From Hyphomicrobiales bacterium (GTDB taxonomy: Bacteria; Pseudomonadota; Alphaproteobacteria; Rhizobiales; Rhizobiaceae): a stretch of 64,000 nt of DNA. Where the stretch lies: assembly GCA_900470805.1 (NCBI GenBank), contig UCCA01000015.1, positions 1 to 64,000 on the forward strand. The letters are read 5' to 3'. The notes under the pieces are model-generated. The model was not told the origin of the DNA. It did not search any database and worked only from the letters and a program-made list of their open reading frames with translations. Position 1 is the first letter of the stretch, and each line of letters begins with the position of its first letter. Both the position numbers and the translations under genes were made by a program. This document shows positions 8,861 through 19,003 of the stretch, piece after piece.

Positions 8861-8984
8861 GCTTAGATCCTCGGGACAAGCCCGAGGATGACGGTTGTGT
8901 TTTGTGGGCCGTCAATAACCCATTGAAAATCCGGAGAAAATATGATCTCGACGTTATCCTCGGGCTTGTCCCGAGGATCTAAGC
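8861..8984. repeat. Pair of perfect 29-nt inverted repeats
   Basis: The 29 nt at 8861-8889 are repeated exactly in reverse complement at 8956-8984, with a 66-nt spacer. Each arm is itself near-palindromic (ATCCTCGGG ... CCCGAGGAT). This REPIN-like arrangement lies between xthA and lolA and belongs to a different family from the repeats at the window start. Confidence 0.85.
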
Positions 8985-9028
8985 ACGTCTCCAGGACTGC
9001 AACGCTCATGGATGCTGAGACGACGTCA

Positions 9029-9703
9029 TCAATCGCGATAAGCCGCGGTCCCCGGGATCACCTCGTATGGCACCTTGAACACCTTGTCGTCGAACTGCAT
9101 GCCGGTCTTGACGTTGAACACCATGACCGAGGTGTCCTTGCCCTGATTGTCGGTGATCGTCCACTGGCGCAGGTCGAAGGTTTTCGGGTCGAACATCATG
9201 GTGATCGTCGAATTGCCGAACACCGTGTTGTTGCCGAGTGCGATGGTGGTGAGGTCGGACTCTTCCTTGACGCTCTTCACCGAGCCCGCAGACAGATCGA
9301 TCTTCTGCGCCAGCAGCAGGCTGAGCGGCGTCTTCGACAGCGGGTAGAGGTCCCAGGTCTTCAGCTTCATGTTGCCGATCGCCACGTTCTTGCCGTCGGC
9401 GATGACGCGGATCGGCGATGGATCGTCATAGTTGAAGCGCAGCTTGCCCGGGCGCTGGATGAAGAACTTGCCGCCGGTCTGCTCGCCCTTCGGGCCGAAC
9501 TGCACGAATTCACCCTGCATGGTGGCGACCGAGGAGAAGTGGTCGGCGATCGACTGTGCCGTGGCGCTGTTTCCCGCGGCACCGGCCGCCTGCGCGAAAA
9601 CCTGCAGCGGCAGCGCCGTGGATGCCGCCGCGACAGCAAGCGCGCCCAGCATGTGGCGCCGTGTCAGCGAGATGCGATCCAGGAAGGTATCGGAGTGGGT
9701 CAT
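9029..9703 (-). CDS. lolA: Outer-membrane lipoprotein carrier LolA
   Basis: 224 residues with an N-terminal export signal (RRHMLGALAVAAASTALPLQVFAQA; the preceding RR could even suit Tat). The mature part has LolA hallmarks: 'MQGEFVQFGPKGEQTGGKFFIQRPGKLRFNYDDPSPIRVIADGKNV'. LolA shuttles lipoproteins across the periplasm. AAGGAG sits 7 nt before the ATG. It follows ftsK on the same strand after a 183-nt gap, an order common in rhizobia. Confidence 0.93.
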   Translation of the reverse strand: MTHSDTFLDRISLTRRHMLGALAVAAASTALPLQVFAQAAGAAGNSATAQSIADHFSSVATMQGEFVQFGPKGEQTGGKFFIQRPGKLRFNYDDPSPIRVIADGKNVAIGNMKLKTWDLYPLSKTPLSLLLAQKIDLSAGSVKSVKEESDLTTIALGNNTVFGNSTITMMFDPKTFDLRQWTITDNQGKDTSVMVFNVKTGMQFDDKVFKVPYEVIPGTAAYRD

Positions 9704-9811
9704 TGAAGTCTCCTTTATGCAGTCTGCATGCTGCCGAAACGCGGCGTCTTCATGGCGTGCTCGCAGGGCCAGCCAATGGTAACGTTTTCGGCGCGATCAG
9801 GTTTCCGTGAA

Positions 9812-9826
9812 TTCAGGACTCCTGAA
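9812..9826. repeat. 15-bp palindrome in the ftsK-lolA gap
   Basis: TTCAGGA-C-TCCTGAA, located between the ftsK stop and the lolA start, about 110 nt upstream of lolA. Either an operator or a small hairpin; no regulator can be assigned. Confidence 0.4.
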
Positions 9827-9886
9827 AATAAATCACCATCGCCCATGTTCAAGGCGCCGGCATTCAAGCTGCCGAGGTTAAAACCG

Positions 9887-12559
9887 TCAGCGGTCGAGAA
9901 TATCGCCTTCGGTCGGCACCAGGATCTCGCGCTTGCCGGCATGGTTGGCCGGACCGATGATGCCCTCCTGCTCCATTCGCTCGATCAGCGATGCCGCGCG
10001 ATTGTAGCCGATGCCGAGGCGGCGCTGGACGTAGGATGTCGAGGCCTTGCCGTCGCGCAGCACGATGGCCACCGCCTGGTCGTAGGGATCGTCGGATTCG
10101 CCGAGGTTGGAAGTGCCTGCCGGCCCGCCGCCGTAGTCCCCGTCCTCGTCGTCATCGGCGGTGATGGCATCGAGATACTGCGGCTGACCCTGCGTCTTCA
10201 GGTAGGCGACGATGTCCTCGACCTCGCCGTCGGCCACGAACGGGCCGTGGACGCGCTGGATGCGCCCGCCGCCAGCCATGTAGAGCATGTCGCCCATGCC
10301 GAGCAGCTGTTCGGCGCCCTGTTCGCCAAGGATGGTGCGGCTGTCGATCTTCGACGTCACCTGGAAGGAGATGCGGGTCGGGAAGTTGGCCTTGATGGTA
10401 CCGGTGATGACGTCGACCGACGGACGCTGCGTTGCCATGATCACGTGGATGCCGGCGGCGCGCGCCATCTGCGCCAGGCGCTGCACCGCGCCTTCGATAT
10501 CCTTGCCGGCGACCATCATCAGGTCGGCCATTTCGTCGATGATGACAACGATATACGGCAGCGGCTTCAGGTCGAATTCTTCGGTCTCGTACATCGCCTC
10601 GCCGGTCGCCCGGTCGAAGCCCGTCTGCACGGTGCGCGAGATCGCCTCGCCCTTGGCCAGCGCCTGCTCGACGCGCGAATTGAAGCCGTCGATGTTGCGC
10701 ACGCCGATCTTCGACATCTTCTTGTAGCGCTCTTCCATCTCGCGGACGGTCCACTTGAGCGCGACGACGGCCTTCTTCGGATCGGTAACCACAGGCGACA
10801 GCAGGTGCGGGATACCGTCATAGACGGAAAGTTCGAGCATCTTCGGATCGATCATGATCAGGCGGCACTGCTCCGGCGTCATCCGGTAGAGCAGCGACAG
10901 GATCATGGTGTTGATGGCGACGGATTTGCCCGAGCCGGTGGTGCCGGCAACAAGCAGATGCGGCATCTTGGCGAGGTCGGCGATCACGGCTTCGCCGCCG
11001 ATCGTCTTTCCAAGCGCCATGGCGAGCTTGGCCTTCGAGGTCTCGAAATCACGGGATGCGATCATCTCGCGCAGATAGACCGTCTCGCGGATGTTGTTCG
11101 GTAGTTCGATGCCGATGGCGTTGCGGCCCGGCACGACCGCGACACGGGCGGCAATGGCGCTCATCGAGCGGGCGATATCGTCGGCGAGGCCGATGACACG
11201 CGACGACTTGATGCCGGGAGCCGGCTCCAGTTCATAGAGCGTGACGACGGGGCCCGGACGGACGTGGATGATCTCGCCCTTGACGCCAAAGTCTTCGAGC
11301 ACGCCTTCGAGCATGCGGGCATTCTGTTCCAGCGCATCGGCAGACAGCGTCGAATCGCGCACCACGGCCTTCGGCTCGGCGAGAAGATGCATCGACGGCA
11401 GCTGGAAGCCCTCGGGGCGGATGAAGGAACCCTGCCGCTCGCCCTCGATGCGGGCGCCGGGCTTCGGACGGCTGGAGGCCGGGACGACACGCGGTTCGGG
11501 ACGGCCGCCGCTCTGCTTGGCGGGCGCGCGCATCATCCAGTCGTTGTCGTCGTCATCGGGCAGGATATCGGCCGGGCGCGGCGGCATGTCGCTGTCGAAG
11601 CCGATGTCGTCGTCATCGTCGTTGAGCGAGATCGACGGCGCCGACACGACACGACGCGCCGAACCGGCGCGCGCGTCCAATGAGGGCTCCATCCGCTCGC
11701 CACGGGCGGTCGGCGCCTTGGCGCGAACCGGCTCGTTCAGCTTGCCGAACTCGTCATCGTTGAAATCGTAAGGGCTTTCGAAGTCGTCGTGCTTGCGCTT
11801 GCGCGGCCCCATACCGAGCAGCCGGCGCAAACGGGCCTGGCTCACGTACCAGGCATGCGTCAGCGCGCCGAAGGCAAGCCAGCCGCCGCCATCGTCGTCT
11901 TCCTCGTCGTCATCTCCCACCGAGCGCAGCTTGGAGCGGCTGGCGGCATAGTTCTCTTCCTCTTCCTCGGCTTCTTCCTCTTCCGTGCGGCCGACGATGC
12001 CCGCGGCAAACAACATCATCCATACGGTCGGCACCGCGAAGATGCAGCCGACGGCGGTGGCGAAGGTGCCGGTCGGATAGGCGCCGACGAACAGCGCCGG
12101 GAAGCGCAGGATCATGTCGCCGATGACGCCGCCGATGCCGTTGGGGATCGGCCAGGTCAGCGGCGGCGGAAAGCAGCCAAGAACGGCCGACGACAGCACG
12201 GAACCGAGGCCCCAGGCGGCGGCCCGCGCCGGAATGCGGCTGAAACGGCGACCGGAGATCAGCGCCAGCGCCCAGGCAACGACGGGCAGCAGCGAAACGA
12301 CGCTGGCCAGTCCGAAGAACTGCATGAGGATGTCGGCAAAGGCCGCACCGCTATAGCCCAGCACGTTGGTGGGTTCGTTGCCGGTGGCGTAGGAATAGCT
12401 CGGGTCCGCGACGTTCCACGTTGCCAGCGCCGCGACGGCGAGCGCCAGGGCCAAGAAGATCGCAAAGCCCAAAAGGGTTTGCGCCTGCCGGAAGACGAAC
12501 CCCGAAAGGGAGAAACGGTCCGGCCGGCCATCCATCGATGGCGATGTGCTTCGTGCCAT
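9887..12559 (-). CDS. ftsK: DNA translocase FtsK
   Basis: 890 residues. About four N-terminal membrane segments (first ~200 residues) anchor it at the septum; an acidic, charged linker follows (about 210-390); then the motor domain with Walker A '[12 protein letters not shown]' and Walker B '[12 protein letters not shown]'; and a C-terminal winged-helix gamma domain ('[29 protein letters not shown]') that reads KOPS sites. It pumps chromosome ends during division and activates XerCD. The start is placed at 12559 ([11 protein letters not shown]) since 24 residues of the longer frame look non-family. Transcribed toward lolA. Confidence 0.95.
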   Translation of the reverse strand: MARSTSPSMDGRPDRFSLSGFVFRQAQTLLGFAIFLALALAVAALATWNVADPSYSYATGNEPTNVLGYSGAAFADILMQFFGLASVVSLLPVVAWALALISGRRFSRIPARAAAWGLGSVLSSAVLGCFPPPLTWPIPNGIGGVIGDMILRFPALFVGAYPTGTFATAVGCIFAVPTVWMMLFAAGIVGRTEEEEAEEEEENYAASRSKLRSVGDDDEEDDDGGGWLAFGALTHAWYVSQARLRRLLGMGPRKRKHDDFESPYDFNDDEFGKLNEPVRAKAPTARGERMEPSLDARAGSARRVVSAPSISLNDDDDDIGFDSDMPPRPADILPDDDDNDWMMRAPAKQSGGRPEPRVVPASSRPKPGARIEGERQGSFIRPEGFQLPSMHLLAEPKAVVRDSTLSADALEQNARMLEGVLEDFGVKGEIIHVRPGPVVTLYELEPAPGIKSSRVIGLADDIARSMSAIAARVAVVPGRNAIGIELPNNIRETVYLREMIASRDFETSKAKLAMALGKTIGGEAVIADLAKMPHLLVAGTTGSGKSVAINTMILSLLYRMTPEQCRLIMIDPKMLELSVYDGIPHLLSPVVTDPKKAVVALKWTVREMEERYKKMSKIGVRNIDGFNSRVEQALAKGEAISRTVQTGFDRATGEAMYETEEFDLKPLPYIVVIIDEMADLMMVAGKDIEGAVQRLAQMARAAGIHVIMATQRPSVDVITGTIKANFPTRISFQVTSKIDSRTILGEQGAEQLLGMGDMLYMAGGGRIQRVHGPFVADGEVEDIVAYLKTQGQPQYLDAITADDDEDGDYGGGPAGTSNLGESDDPYDQAVAIVLRDGKASTSYVQRRLGIGYNRAASLIERMEQEGIIGPANHAGKREILVPTEGDILDR

Positions 12560-12689
12560 ATGTTGTATCCGTCCAATGCCTGAAAGCGTGCGAATCGCCA
12601 ATGCGCTCCGCGCCCAATGCGTCCGCTCCACCTAACCAAAGGACGGTTAAAGCGGCGTTAACCATGCACGATCCCGGCCGACCCATCCG

Positions 12690-12723
12690 GAAATAAAAAT
12701 GCCCGGACCTTGTGGGGTCCGGG
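12690..12723 (-). terminator. Intrinsic terminator downstream of amtB
   Basis: A 9-bp GC stem (GCCCGGACC / GGTCCGGGC) which, read on the minus strand, is followed by ATTTTTATTT. It ends the glnK-amtB transcript before ftsK. Confidence 0.75.
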
Positions 12724-12770
12724 CCAGGAGCGGCGTAAACGATAGGAATAGGCCGTTGCGGGCACAATAT

Positions 12771-12794
12771 GCAGCGCCTTCGGAAAGGCGCTGC
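12771..12794 (-). other. Stem-loop in amtB 3' region
   Basis: GCAGCGCCTT / AAGGCGCTGC around CGG, just beyond the amtB stop codon and upstream of the terminator. It has no T-run and is probably an mRNA-stabilising hairpin. Confidence 0.55.
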
Positions 12795-12803
12795 AATGCC
12801 GTC

Positions 12804-14168
12804 TTAGGAGTGGTAGGCGGCTTCGCCGTGCGTTGCGAGGTCGAGACCTTCGCGCTCGGCTTCGACAGGAACGCGCAGACCGATGATCACGTCGACCACC
12901 TTGTAGAGGATGGCCGAGCCAACGCCGCACCATACGATGGTGGTGGCGATTGCCGTGATCTGGGTGACGACCTGGCTGCCCATGGTGACGCCCTCGGCAT
13001 AACCGACGCCGCCGAGCGAGGCGCTGGCGAAGATGCCGGTTGCGATCGCGCCGAACATGCCGCCGATGCCGTGGACGCCGAAGACGTCAGCGGTGTCGTC
13101 GTAGCCGAACTTGTTCTTCACCACGGAGACGAAGAAGTAGCAAAGCGGCGAAACGATCAGGCCCATGATGATGGCGCCCATCGGACCGACGATGCCGGCG
13201 GCAGGCGTGATCGCGACCAGACCGGCAACCATGCCGGAAGCGCCGCCGAGCATGGAGGCCTTGCCGCGGGTAAGCGTTTCGACGGCTGCCCAGGAAACGA
13301 TGGCGGCAGCGGTGGCGACGAAGGTGTTGACGGTTGCAAGCATTGCGCCGCCTGATGCTTCGAGGTTGGAGCCGGCGTTGAAGCCGAACCAGCCGAACCA
13401 GAGCATCGAGGCACCGACCATGGTCAGCGTCATCGAGTGCGGAGCCATCATGTCCTTGCCGTAGCCGGTACGCTTGCCGACCATGATCGCACCGATCAGA
13501 CCGGCAACGCCGGCGTTGATGTGAACGACGGTGCCGCCAGCGAAGTCGAGCGCGCCCATCTTGAAGAGCATGCCGTTGGCATCCCAGACCATGTGAGCGA
13601 TCGGGAAGTAGACGAAGGTTGCCCACAATGCGCAGAACAGTACGACAGCCGAGAACTTGATGCGTTCGGCGAAGGCGCCGACGATCAGGGCAGGCGTGAT
13701 GGCAGCGAAGGTCATCTGGAACATCGCGAAGATGAACTCAGGAATGACGACACCCTGCGAGAAGGTCGCAGCGGTCGAATCCTTGGTCACGCCCGAGAGG
13801 AACAGCTTGGCTGTGCCGCCCCAGTACGGGCTGTCGGAACCGCCGAAGGCGAAAGAGTAGCCGTAGATGACCCAGATGAGCATCATGACGGCGGCAACCA
13901 TCGTGCACTGCATCAGCACCGACAGCATGTTCTTGGCGCGCACCAGGCCGCCGTAGAAGAGCGCGAGGCCCGGCAGGATCATGAACAGCACGAGAAGCGT
14001 CGAGATGAACATGAAGGCGGTGTCGCCCTTGTCGGGAACGGGTGCCGCGGCAGCAGCCGGTGCAGCCGTGGTGGCGGCATCCTGCGCAAAGGCGACGACC
14101 GGCGCGAGAAGCGCGGCCGACGCAGCGGCAAGGCGCGCGAAGGTAGGATTGAACTTCGAAATTGACAT
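12804..14168 (-). CDS. amtB: Ammonium transporter AmtB
   Basis: 454 residues: a cleavable signal (to about AFA-QDA), an Ala/Pro-rich linker, then eleven predicted membrane helices. Pore residues are visible: the twin-His pair in 'GGTVVHINAG' and 'VFGVHGIGG', and the signature 'DFAGG'. It conducts ammonium across the inner membrane and is gated by the PII protein encoded immediately upstream. AGGGAG lies 9 nt before the ATG. The 19-nt spacing to glnK indicates a glnK-amtB operon, the classic nitrogen-controlled arrangement. Confidence 0.97.
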   Translation of the reverse strand: MSISKFNPTFARLAAASAALLAPVVAFAQDAATTAAPAAAAAPVPDKGDTAFMFISTLLVLFMILPGLALFYGGLVRAKNMLSVLMQCTMVAAVMMLIWVIYGYSFAFGGSDSPYWGGTAKLFLSGVTKDSTAATFSQGVVIPEFIFAMFQMTFAAITPALIVGAFAERIKFSAVVLFCALWATFVYFPIAHMVWDANGMLFKMGALDFAGGTVVHINAGVAGLIGAIMVGKRTGYGKDMMAPHSMTLTMVGASMLWFGWFGFNAGSNLEASGGAMLATVNTFVATAAAIVSWAAVETLTRGKASMLGGASGMVAGLVAITPAAGIVGPMGAIIMGLIVSPLCYFFVSVVKNKFGYDDTADVFGVHGIGGMFGAIATGIFASASLGGVGYAEGVTMGSQVVTQITAIATTIVWCGVGSAILYKVVDVIIGLRVPVEAEREGLDLATHGEAAYHS

Positions 14169-14187
14169 TGAAAAAAGCTCCCTCAGC

Positions 14188-14544
<357 letters not shown>

Positions 14545-14611
14545 TTACCCTCGGCATGGAGCCGACTCTCCTTGCCACCGGCGTTTTGCGCACAGCGACT
14601 AGCTCCTTACA

Positions 14612-14627
14612 TTCAAGGCGCGTGCCA
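14612..14627 (-). promoter_or_regulatory. Candidate sigma-54 promoter of glnK-amtB
   Basis: On the minus strand: TGGCACG-CGCC-TTGAA, against the consensus TGGCACG-N4-TTGCW. The -24 element is perfect; the -12 element has A for C. About 85 nt upstream of the glnK start, as expected for an NtrC-activated gene. Confidence 0.6.
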
Positions 14628-14750
14628 GATTCGAAACCGTTTGTTAAGCCTTTGAAAAATAAGCGGTATATTTAAAGGCGCCAATAAACAGGCAAATGAT
14701 TGCCTAATAATCGCTCAAAAAATACACAATCGGACAAAATTGCATCCGAT

Positions 14751-15635
14751 TTACGCATTTGCCCTTTTACGAATCAGACCCTCCTGCGCCACCGACGCAA
14801 TCAGGACACCGGCGCGCGTAAAGAGGTTACCGCGGGTCAAACCTCGCGCCCCCGATGCCGACGGGCTGTCCTGCGTGTAGAGCAGCCAGTCGTCGAAACG
14901 CACCGGCCGGTGAAACCACATCGAGTGATCAAGGCTTGCCACCTGCACCGTCGGATCGAAGATCGAGGTTCCGTGAGGGTAAAGTGAGGTATCGATCAGC
15001 GTCATATCGGAGAGATAAGCCAGGATCGACGACTGGTAGAGTCGGTCGTCCGGCACCGGCCCCGTCGCCCGCACCCAGACATGCTGGACCGGATCGAGCT
15101 TCTCGTCGGAAAAGTAATGCGTCAGCGACACCGGCCGGATTTCGATCGGCCGTTCGCGCTCCCAGTATTTGCGGATCGCCGCCGGCGCATTGGCGAGATA
15201 CTGCGCGGCGATCTGCCGCTCGTCGAGCAGCGTCTCCGGCATCGGCACCTCGGGCATCGGGATCTGGTGGTCGAAACCGGGTTCCTCGATCTGGAACGAC
15301 GCCGACAGCGCGAAGATCGCCTGGCCGTGCTGGATGGCGACGACGCGCCGGGTGTTGAAGCTCGATCCGTCGCGGATGCGCTCGGCCTGGTAGATGATCG
15401 GCACGGCGGGATCGCCGGGGCGCATGAAATAGGCGTGCAGCGAGTGCACGGTGCGATCGGTATCGACGGTGCGCTGCGCCGCCATCAACGCCTGCGCGAT
15501 CACCTGCCCGCCGAACACCCGCTGCCAGCCGACCTGCGGGCTGGTGCCGCGAAAGATATCGACTTCCATCGTCTCCAGATCGAGCGTCGAGAGCAGCGTT
15601 TCCATGGCGGTCGGTTTTTCGGTGTCGCGCGTCAT
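14751..15635 (-). CDS. tesB: Acyl-CoA thioesterase II
   Basis: 294 residues, a double hot-dog enzyme that hydrolyses acyl-CoA to free acid and CoA. Hallmarks: 'RGTSPQVGWQRVFGGQVIAQALMAAQRTV' at the N-terminus, 'VHSLHAYFMRPGD', and the catalytic Asp region 'VASLDHSMWFHRPVRFDDWLLY'. GGAG lies 10 nt before the ATG at 15635; the 18-residue upstream extension has no family support. Divergent from the UbiH-like gene with 86 nt between. Confidence 0.94.
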   Translation of the reverse strand: MTRDTEKPTAMETLLSTLDLETMEVDIFRGTSPQVGWQRVFGGQVIAQALMAAQRTVDTDRTVHSLHAYFMRPGDPAVPIIYQAERIRDGSSFNTRRVVAIQHGQAIFALSASFQIEEPGFDHQIPMPEVPMPETLLDERQIAAQYLANAPAAIRKYWERERPIEIRPVSLTHYFSDEKLDPVQHVWVRATGPVPDDRLYQSSILAYLSDMTLIDTSLYPHGTSIFDPTVQVASLDHSMWFHRPVRFDDWLLYTQDSPSASGARGLTRGNLFTRAGVLIASVAQEGLIRKRANA

Positions 15636-15721
15636 TTTGTACAGCTCCGGCAGGTAGGAAGTGCAGTGACGATGATCTATATAGATCAACAGGATATTCT
15701 CAAGGAACGGAACCGGGTGCT

Positions 15722-16936
15722 ATGCGGGACATGCTTGTTGTTGGCGGGGGTTATGTCGGGCTTTCCGTAGCCGTCGCGGTCAAGCAGGCCGCGCCCCACC
15801 TCGACGTCGCGGTGCTGGAAGCCGCGCCCGAACACGTCTGGCAGAAGGACATGCGCGCCTCCGCCATCATCGCCGCCGCCATCAAAATGCTCGAGGTGTT
15901 CGGCATCTGGGACGAGATCGAGCCGTCGGCTCAGCCGATCAACAAGATGATCGTCACCGATTCGAAGACGTCGGATCCGGTGCGGCCGGTGTTCCTGACC
16001 TTTGACGGCGAGGCCGAGGACGGCAAGCCGTTCGCCCACATGATCCCCAATGTCGCCATGGTGCGGGCGCTACGCGGCGCCTGCGAGCGGCTCGGCGTCG
16101 AGATCCGCCACGGTCTTGGCGCCACCGGCCTGAAGACCCACGATACCCATGCCGAGATCACGCTGTCCGACGGCAGCAACATCGAGACGAGGCTGGTGGT
16201 GGCCTGCGACGGCGCCCGCTCGCACCTGCGCGATCTCGCCGGCATCAAGACGGTGCGCTGGGACTACGGCCAGTCCGGCATCGTCACCACGGTCGAGCAT
16301 GAGCGCCCGCACAATGGCTGCGCCGAGGAACACTTCCTTCCATCAGGCCCCTTTGCCATCCTGCCGCTGAAGAACAACCAGTCGTCGCTGGTCTGGACCG
16401 AAACCACCTCAGACGCCAACCGCCTGGTGCGCTCCGACGATCTGGTATTCGAGGAAGAGCTGGAGCGCCGCTTCGGCCACAAGCTCGGCGCCCTCAAGGT
16501 GGTCGGCGACAAGCGCGCCTTCCCGCTTGGCCTGACGCTGGCGCGCGCCTTCGTGGCACCACGCCTGGCGCTCGCCGGCGACGCCGCCCACGGCATCCAT
16601 CCGATCTCCGGCCAAGGCCTCAATCTCGGCTTCAAGGACGTGGCGGCGCTGGCCGAAACCATCGTCGATGCCGACCGGCTCGGCCTCGACATCGGCTCGA
16701 TCAACATTCTCGAACGCTACCAGGCCTGGCGCCGCTTCGACACCTTCCGGATGGGCGTGACGACAGACGTGCTGAACCGGCTGTTTTCCAACGATCTCGC
16801 GCCGATCCGCATCGCCCGCGACTTCGGCCTCGGCATCGTCGACCGCCTGCCCGGCCTGAAATCCTACTTCATCGGCCAGGCCGCCGGCACGACGGCAAAG
16901 GACAATCCCCGCTTGTTGGCGGGGCAGACGATCTAG
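15722..16936 (+). CDS. UbiH/UbiF-family FAD-dependent hydroxylase
   Basis: 404 residues. Aromatic-ring hydroxylase of the ubiquinone pathway family: N-terminal Rossmann 'VVGGGYVGLSVAVAVKQ', a central 'LVVACDGARSHLR' DG motif, and the FAD-ribityl motif 'LALAGDAAHGIHPISGQGLNLGFKDVAAL'. In alphaproteobacteria, UbiH/UbiF/UbiL paralogues hydroxylate different ring positions; which one this is cannot be decided. Single gene; head-to-head with tesB and tail-to-tail with the Trm112 gene. Confidence 0.9.
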   Translation: MRDMLVVGGGYVGLSVAVAVKQAAPHLDVAVLEAAPEHVWQKDMRASAIIAAAIKMLEVFGIWDEIEPSAQPINKMIVTDSKTSDPVRPVFLTFDGEAEDGKPFAHMIPNVAMVRALRGACERLGVEIRHGLGATGLKTHDTHAEITLSDGSNIETRLVVACDGARSHLRDLAGIKTVRWDYGQSGIVTTVEHERPHNGCAEEHFLPSGPFAILPLKNNQSSLVWTETTSDANRLVRSDDLVFEEELERRFGHKLGALKVVGDKRAFPLGLTLARAFVAPRLALAGDAAHGIHPISGQGLNLGFKDVAALAETIVDADRLGLDIGSINILERYQAWRRFDTFRMGVTTDVLNRLFSNDLAPIRIARDFGLGIVDRLPGLKSYFIGQAAGTTAKDNPRLLAGQTI

Positions 16937-16954
16937 GTTTTCACGGCTTGAAAA

Positions 16955-17143
16955 TCAGTCCTCGATCTCGCGTGCTTCCGACACCAGCATGATCGGGATG
17001 CCGTCGCGGATTGGGTAGGCGAGGCGGGCCTTTTCCGAGACCAGCTCGTTCAGCTCGCGGCTATAGGTGAGCCGCCCCTTGGTGAGCGGGCAGACCAGCA
17101 GTTCGAGAAGCTTGGGATCGACGCGGCTGAGTTTTTCGTCCAT
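16955..17143 (-). CDS. Trm112 family protein (YcaR-like)
   Basis: 62 residues. Small Trm112-fold protein ('[51 protein letters not shown]'). Only one of the usual zinc cysteines (LLVCP) remains, as in most bacterial YcaR-type proteins. Eukaryotic/archaeal Trm112 activates methyltransferases; the bacterial role is uncertain. It follows the Lon-domain gene by 9 nt, so the two are cotranscribed. Confidence 0.92.
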   Translation of the reverse strand: MDEKLSRVDPKLLELLVCPLTKGRLTYSRELNELVSEKARLAYPIRDGIPIMLVSEAREIED

Positions 17144-17152
17144 GCGCCCTGT

Positions 17153-17824
17153 CTACTGCAAAATCGTATCGGAGTCACCGAACACGCGTGCCAGAACGAT
17201 CTCGGTGATCGCGATCAGCGTTTCCGCCCGTGTCTTCAGATCGGGCGCCTCCAGCAGTGCCTGCTTTTCGGCCGGGCCGAACGGCGACATCATTGCCAGC
17301 GAGTTCACCAGCGTCATGTTGCTGGCACGCTCGACGCTTTCCCAATCGGCTTCCAGCTTGTTGGCTTCGAGATAGGCCTTGAAGGCGGCGAGCAGGGCAA
17401 CGCGATCGACCGCGTCCTCTTCGTTGCGTGCCGACAGGTCGGAGATGAAGGGCGCGATGCGGAAGGTGCGATACGGCTGATGCGTTTCCTTCTCGCTCAG
17501 CAGTCGGAAACGGCAGACACCGGTCAGAGAGACAATGTAGCGGCCATCGCCTGTCTCGGCAAAGGAGGTGATGCGTCCGATGCAGCCGACGGCGCTGAGG
17601 TTGCCCTCGCCCGGCTTCTCCTCAATCTCTCCGAGCGCCGGCTGCACCATGCCGATCAGCCGGTTGCCTGATATCGCCGCGTCGAGCATGGCGAGATAGC
17701 GCGGCTCGAAGATATTGAGGGGCAGCTGGCCGGTGGGCAGCAGAAGCGCGCCGGTCAAGGGGAAAACGGCGATCGTGTCGGGCACATCGCCAGCCTTCAG
17801 ATATCGTGCATTCCCGACTTGCAT
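17153..17824 (-). CDS. Lon N-terminal substrate-binding domain protein
   Basis: 223 residues comprising only the Lon/PUA-like substrate-recognition domain ('IAVFPLTGALLLPTGQLPLNIFEPRYLAMLDAAI', 'GCIGRITSF', 'GVCRFRLL') plus a helical C-terminal part, without ATPase or protease. Such stand-alone proteins are conserved in alphaproteobacteria and have no settled function. The start at 17824 (MQVGNARYL) is chosen because the family begins there. It lies between the YbbN-like thioredoxin gene (138 nt upstream) and the Trm112 gene. Confidence 0.9.
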   Translation of the reverse strand: MQVGNARYLKAGDVPDTIAVFPLTGALLLPTGQLPLNIFEPRYLAMLDAAISGNRLIGMVQPALGEIEEKPGEGNLSAVGCIGRITSFAETGDGRYIVSLTGVCRFRLLSEKETHQPYRTFRIAPFISDLSARNEEDAVDRVALLAAFKAYLEANKLEADWESVERASNMTLVNSLAMMSPFGPAEKQALLEAPDLKTRAETLIAITEIVLARVFGDSDTILQ

Positions 17825-17962
17825 AGGCACTGTCCCGCATAGACTGGCAGGCCGAAACAACACGCCTGCACCTACGGGAATGTGGGGTCCGCCGTCAAAA
17901 ACGCAAGTGCCGGTTCTTGCAAACTTGCCGGACGGACCGCGTCACGCGCTCCGGAAACGGGG

Positions 17963-18949
17963 TCAGGAAAACAGCAGCGCCGAAAGCTTGCGCCGTCCTG
18001 AAACACTCGCCGGATCCTTGAAGCCCCAGACCTCGAAAAACTGCAGCAGCTGCCGGCGAGCGCCGTCGTCGTCGAAGGTGCGGTCCTTGCGCATGATGTA
18101 GAGCAAGTGGTCGGCGGCCTCGTCGCGCAGGCCCTCGACATTGCGGATCTTGGCAAGCTTCAGCCGCGCCTCGTGATCGTCGGGATTGGCAGCAAGCGCC
18201 TGTTCCAGCGCCACGGGATCGCCGAGCTTGCGGGCTTCCTCGATCTGCTCGAGCTTCTTCACAACCGCCTGGATGGCGGGGTCCGCCGCCATTTCCTCCG
18301 GCAGTTCGCTGAGCGCCTCGCGCGCCCGCTCATGCTGGTTGGCGGCAATCATGCACTGCGCCATGCCGGCCAGCGCCTTGGCATTGTCGGGATCGGCCTG
18401 CATCACGGCGCCATAGAGCTGCGCTGCGCCATTGATGTCGCCCGCGGCCAGCAAGCCGTCGGCCTCAACGATGACAGCCTCGATCTCGGCCGCCTGGTCG
18501 GCGCCGGCCGGACCGGCGATGCGGTCGATGAATTCGCGGATCTGGCTCTCCGGCACCGCGCCCATGAAGCCATCGGCTGGACGGCCGCCGACGAAGGCGA
18601 TGACGGCGGGAATCGACTGGATGCCAAGCTGGCCGGCGATCGACGGATGATCGTCGATGTTCATCTTCACCAGCTTGACGCGTCCCTGCGCCTCGTTGAC
18701 GACCTTTTCGATGACAGGTGTCAGCTGCTTGCACGGGCCGCACCACGGCGCCCAGAAATCGACCAGAACCGGCTGGTTGCGCGACTCCTCGATGACGTCC
18801 TTGGTAAAGGCCGCCGTCGTCGTGTCCTTGATGAGGCCACCGGCTGGCGGTGCCGCGGCCGGAGACACCGGCGCGGGCGCATTGCCATAGCTTGCCGTTG
18901 CCGACATCTGGCCGAAGGAATTGCTGTAGGGGTTGTCGTTGCCGCTCAT
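17963..18949 (-). CDS. ybbN: Thioredoxin-TPR co-chaperone (YbbN/CnoX-like)
   Basis: 328 residues. A thioredoxin domain (about 45-150) with an intact WCGPCK redox site is followed by TPR-like helices (about 165-320). This matches the YbbN/CnoX architecture, chaperones that protect and deliver oxidised clients to GroEL. E. coli YbbN lacks the CXXC pair, whereas this one keeps CGPC, so it may also be a reductase. GGGAG precedes the ATG by 8 nt. The first ~35 residues are Pro/Ala-rich and disordered. Confidence 0.92.
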   Translation of the reverse strand: MSGNDNPYSNSFGQMSATASYGNAPAPVSPAAAPPAGGLIKDTTTAAFTKDVIEESRNQPVLVDFWAPWCGPCKQLTPVIEKVVNEAQGRVKLVKMNIDDHPSIAGQLGIQSIPAVIAFVGGRPADGFMGAVPESQIREFIDRIAGPAGADQAAEIEAVIVEADGLLAAGDINGAAQLYGAVMQADPDNAKALAGMAQCMIAANQHERAREALSELPEEMAADPAIQAVVKKLEQIEEARKLGDPVALEQALAANPDDHEARLKLAKIRNVEGLRDEAADHLLYIMRKDRTFDDDGARRQLLQFFEVWGFKDPASVSGRRKLSALLFS

Positions 18950-19003
18950 AGGTATCTCCCGCCGCGCCGGTCAGCCGGCTTTATCTAGCGCTAAAATCGT
19001 ATG

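Noticed and set aside
9728..11104. 458-codon open frame on the plus strand
   Set aside because: It is antisense to the conserved motor domain of ftsK and is His/Asp/Arg-rich, a typical product of GC-rich codon bias on the opposite strand.
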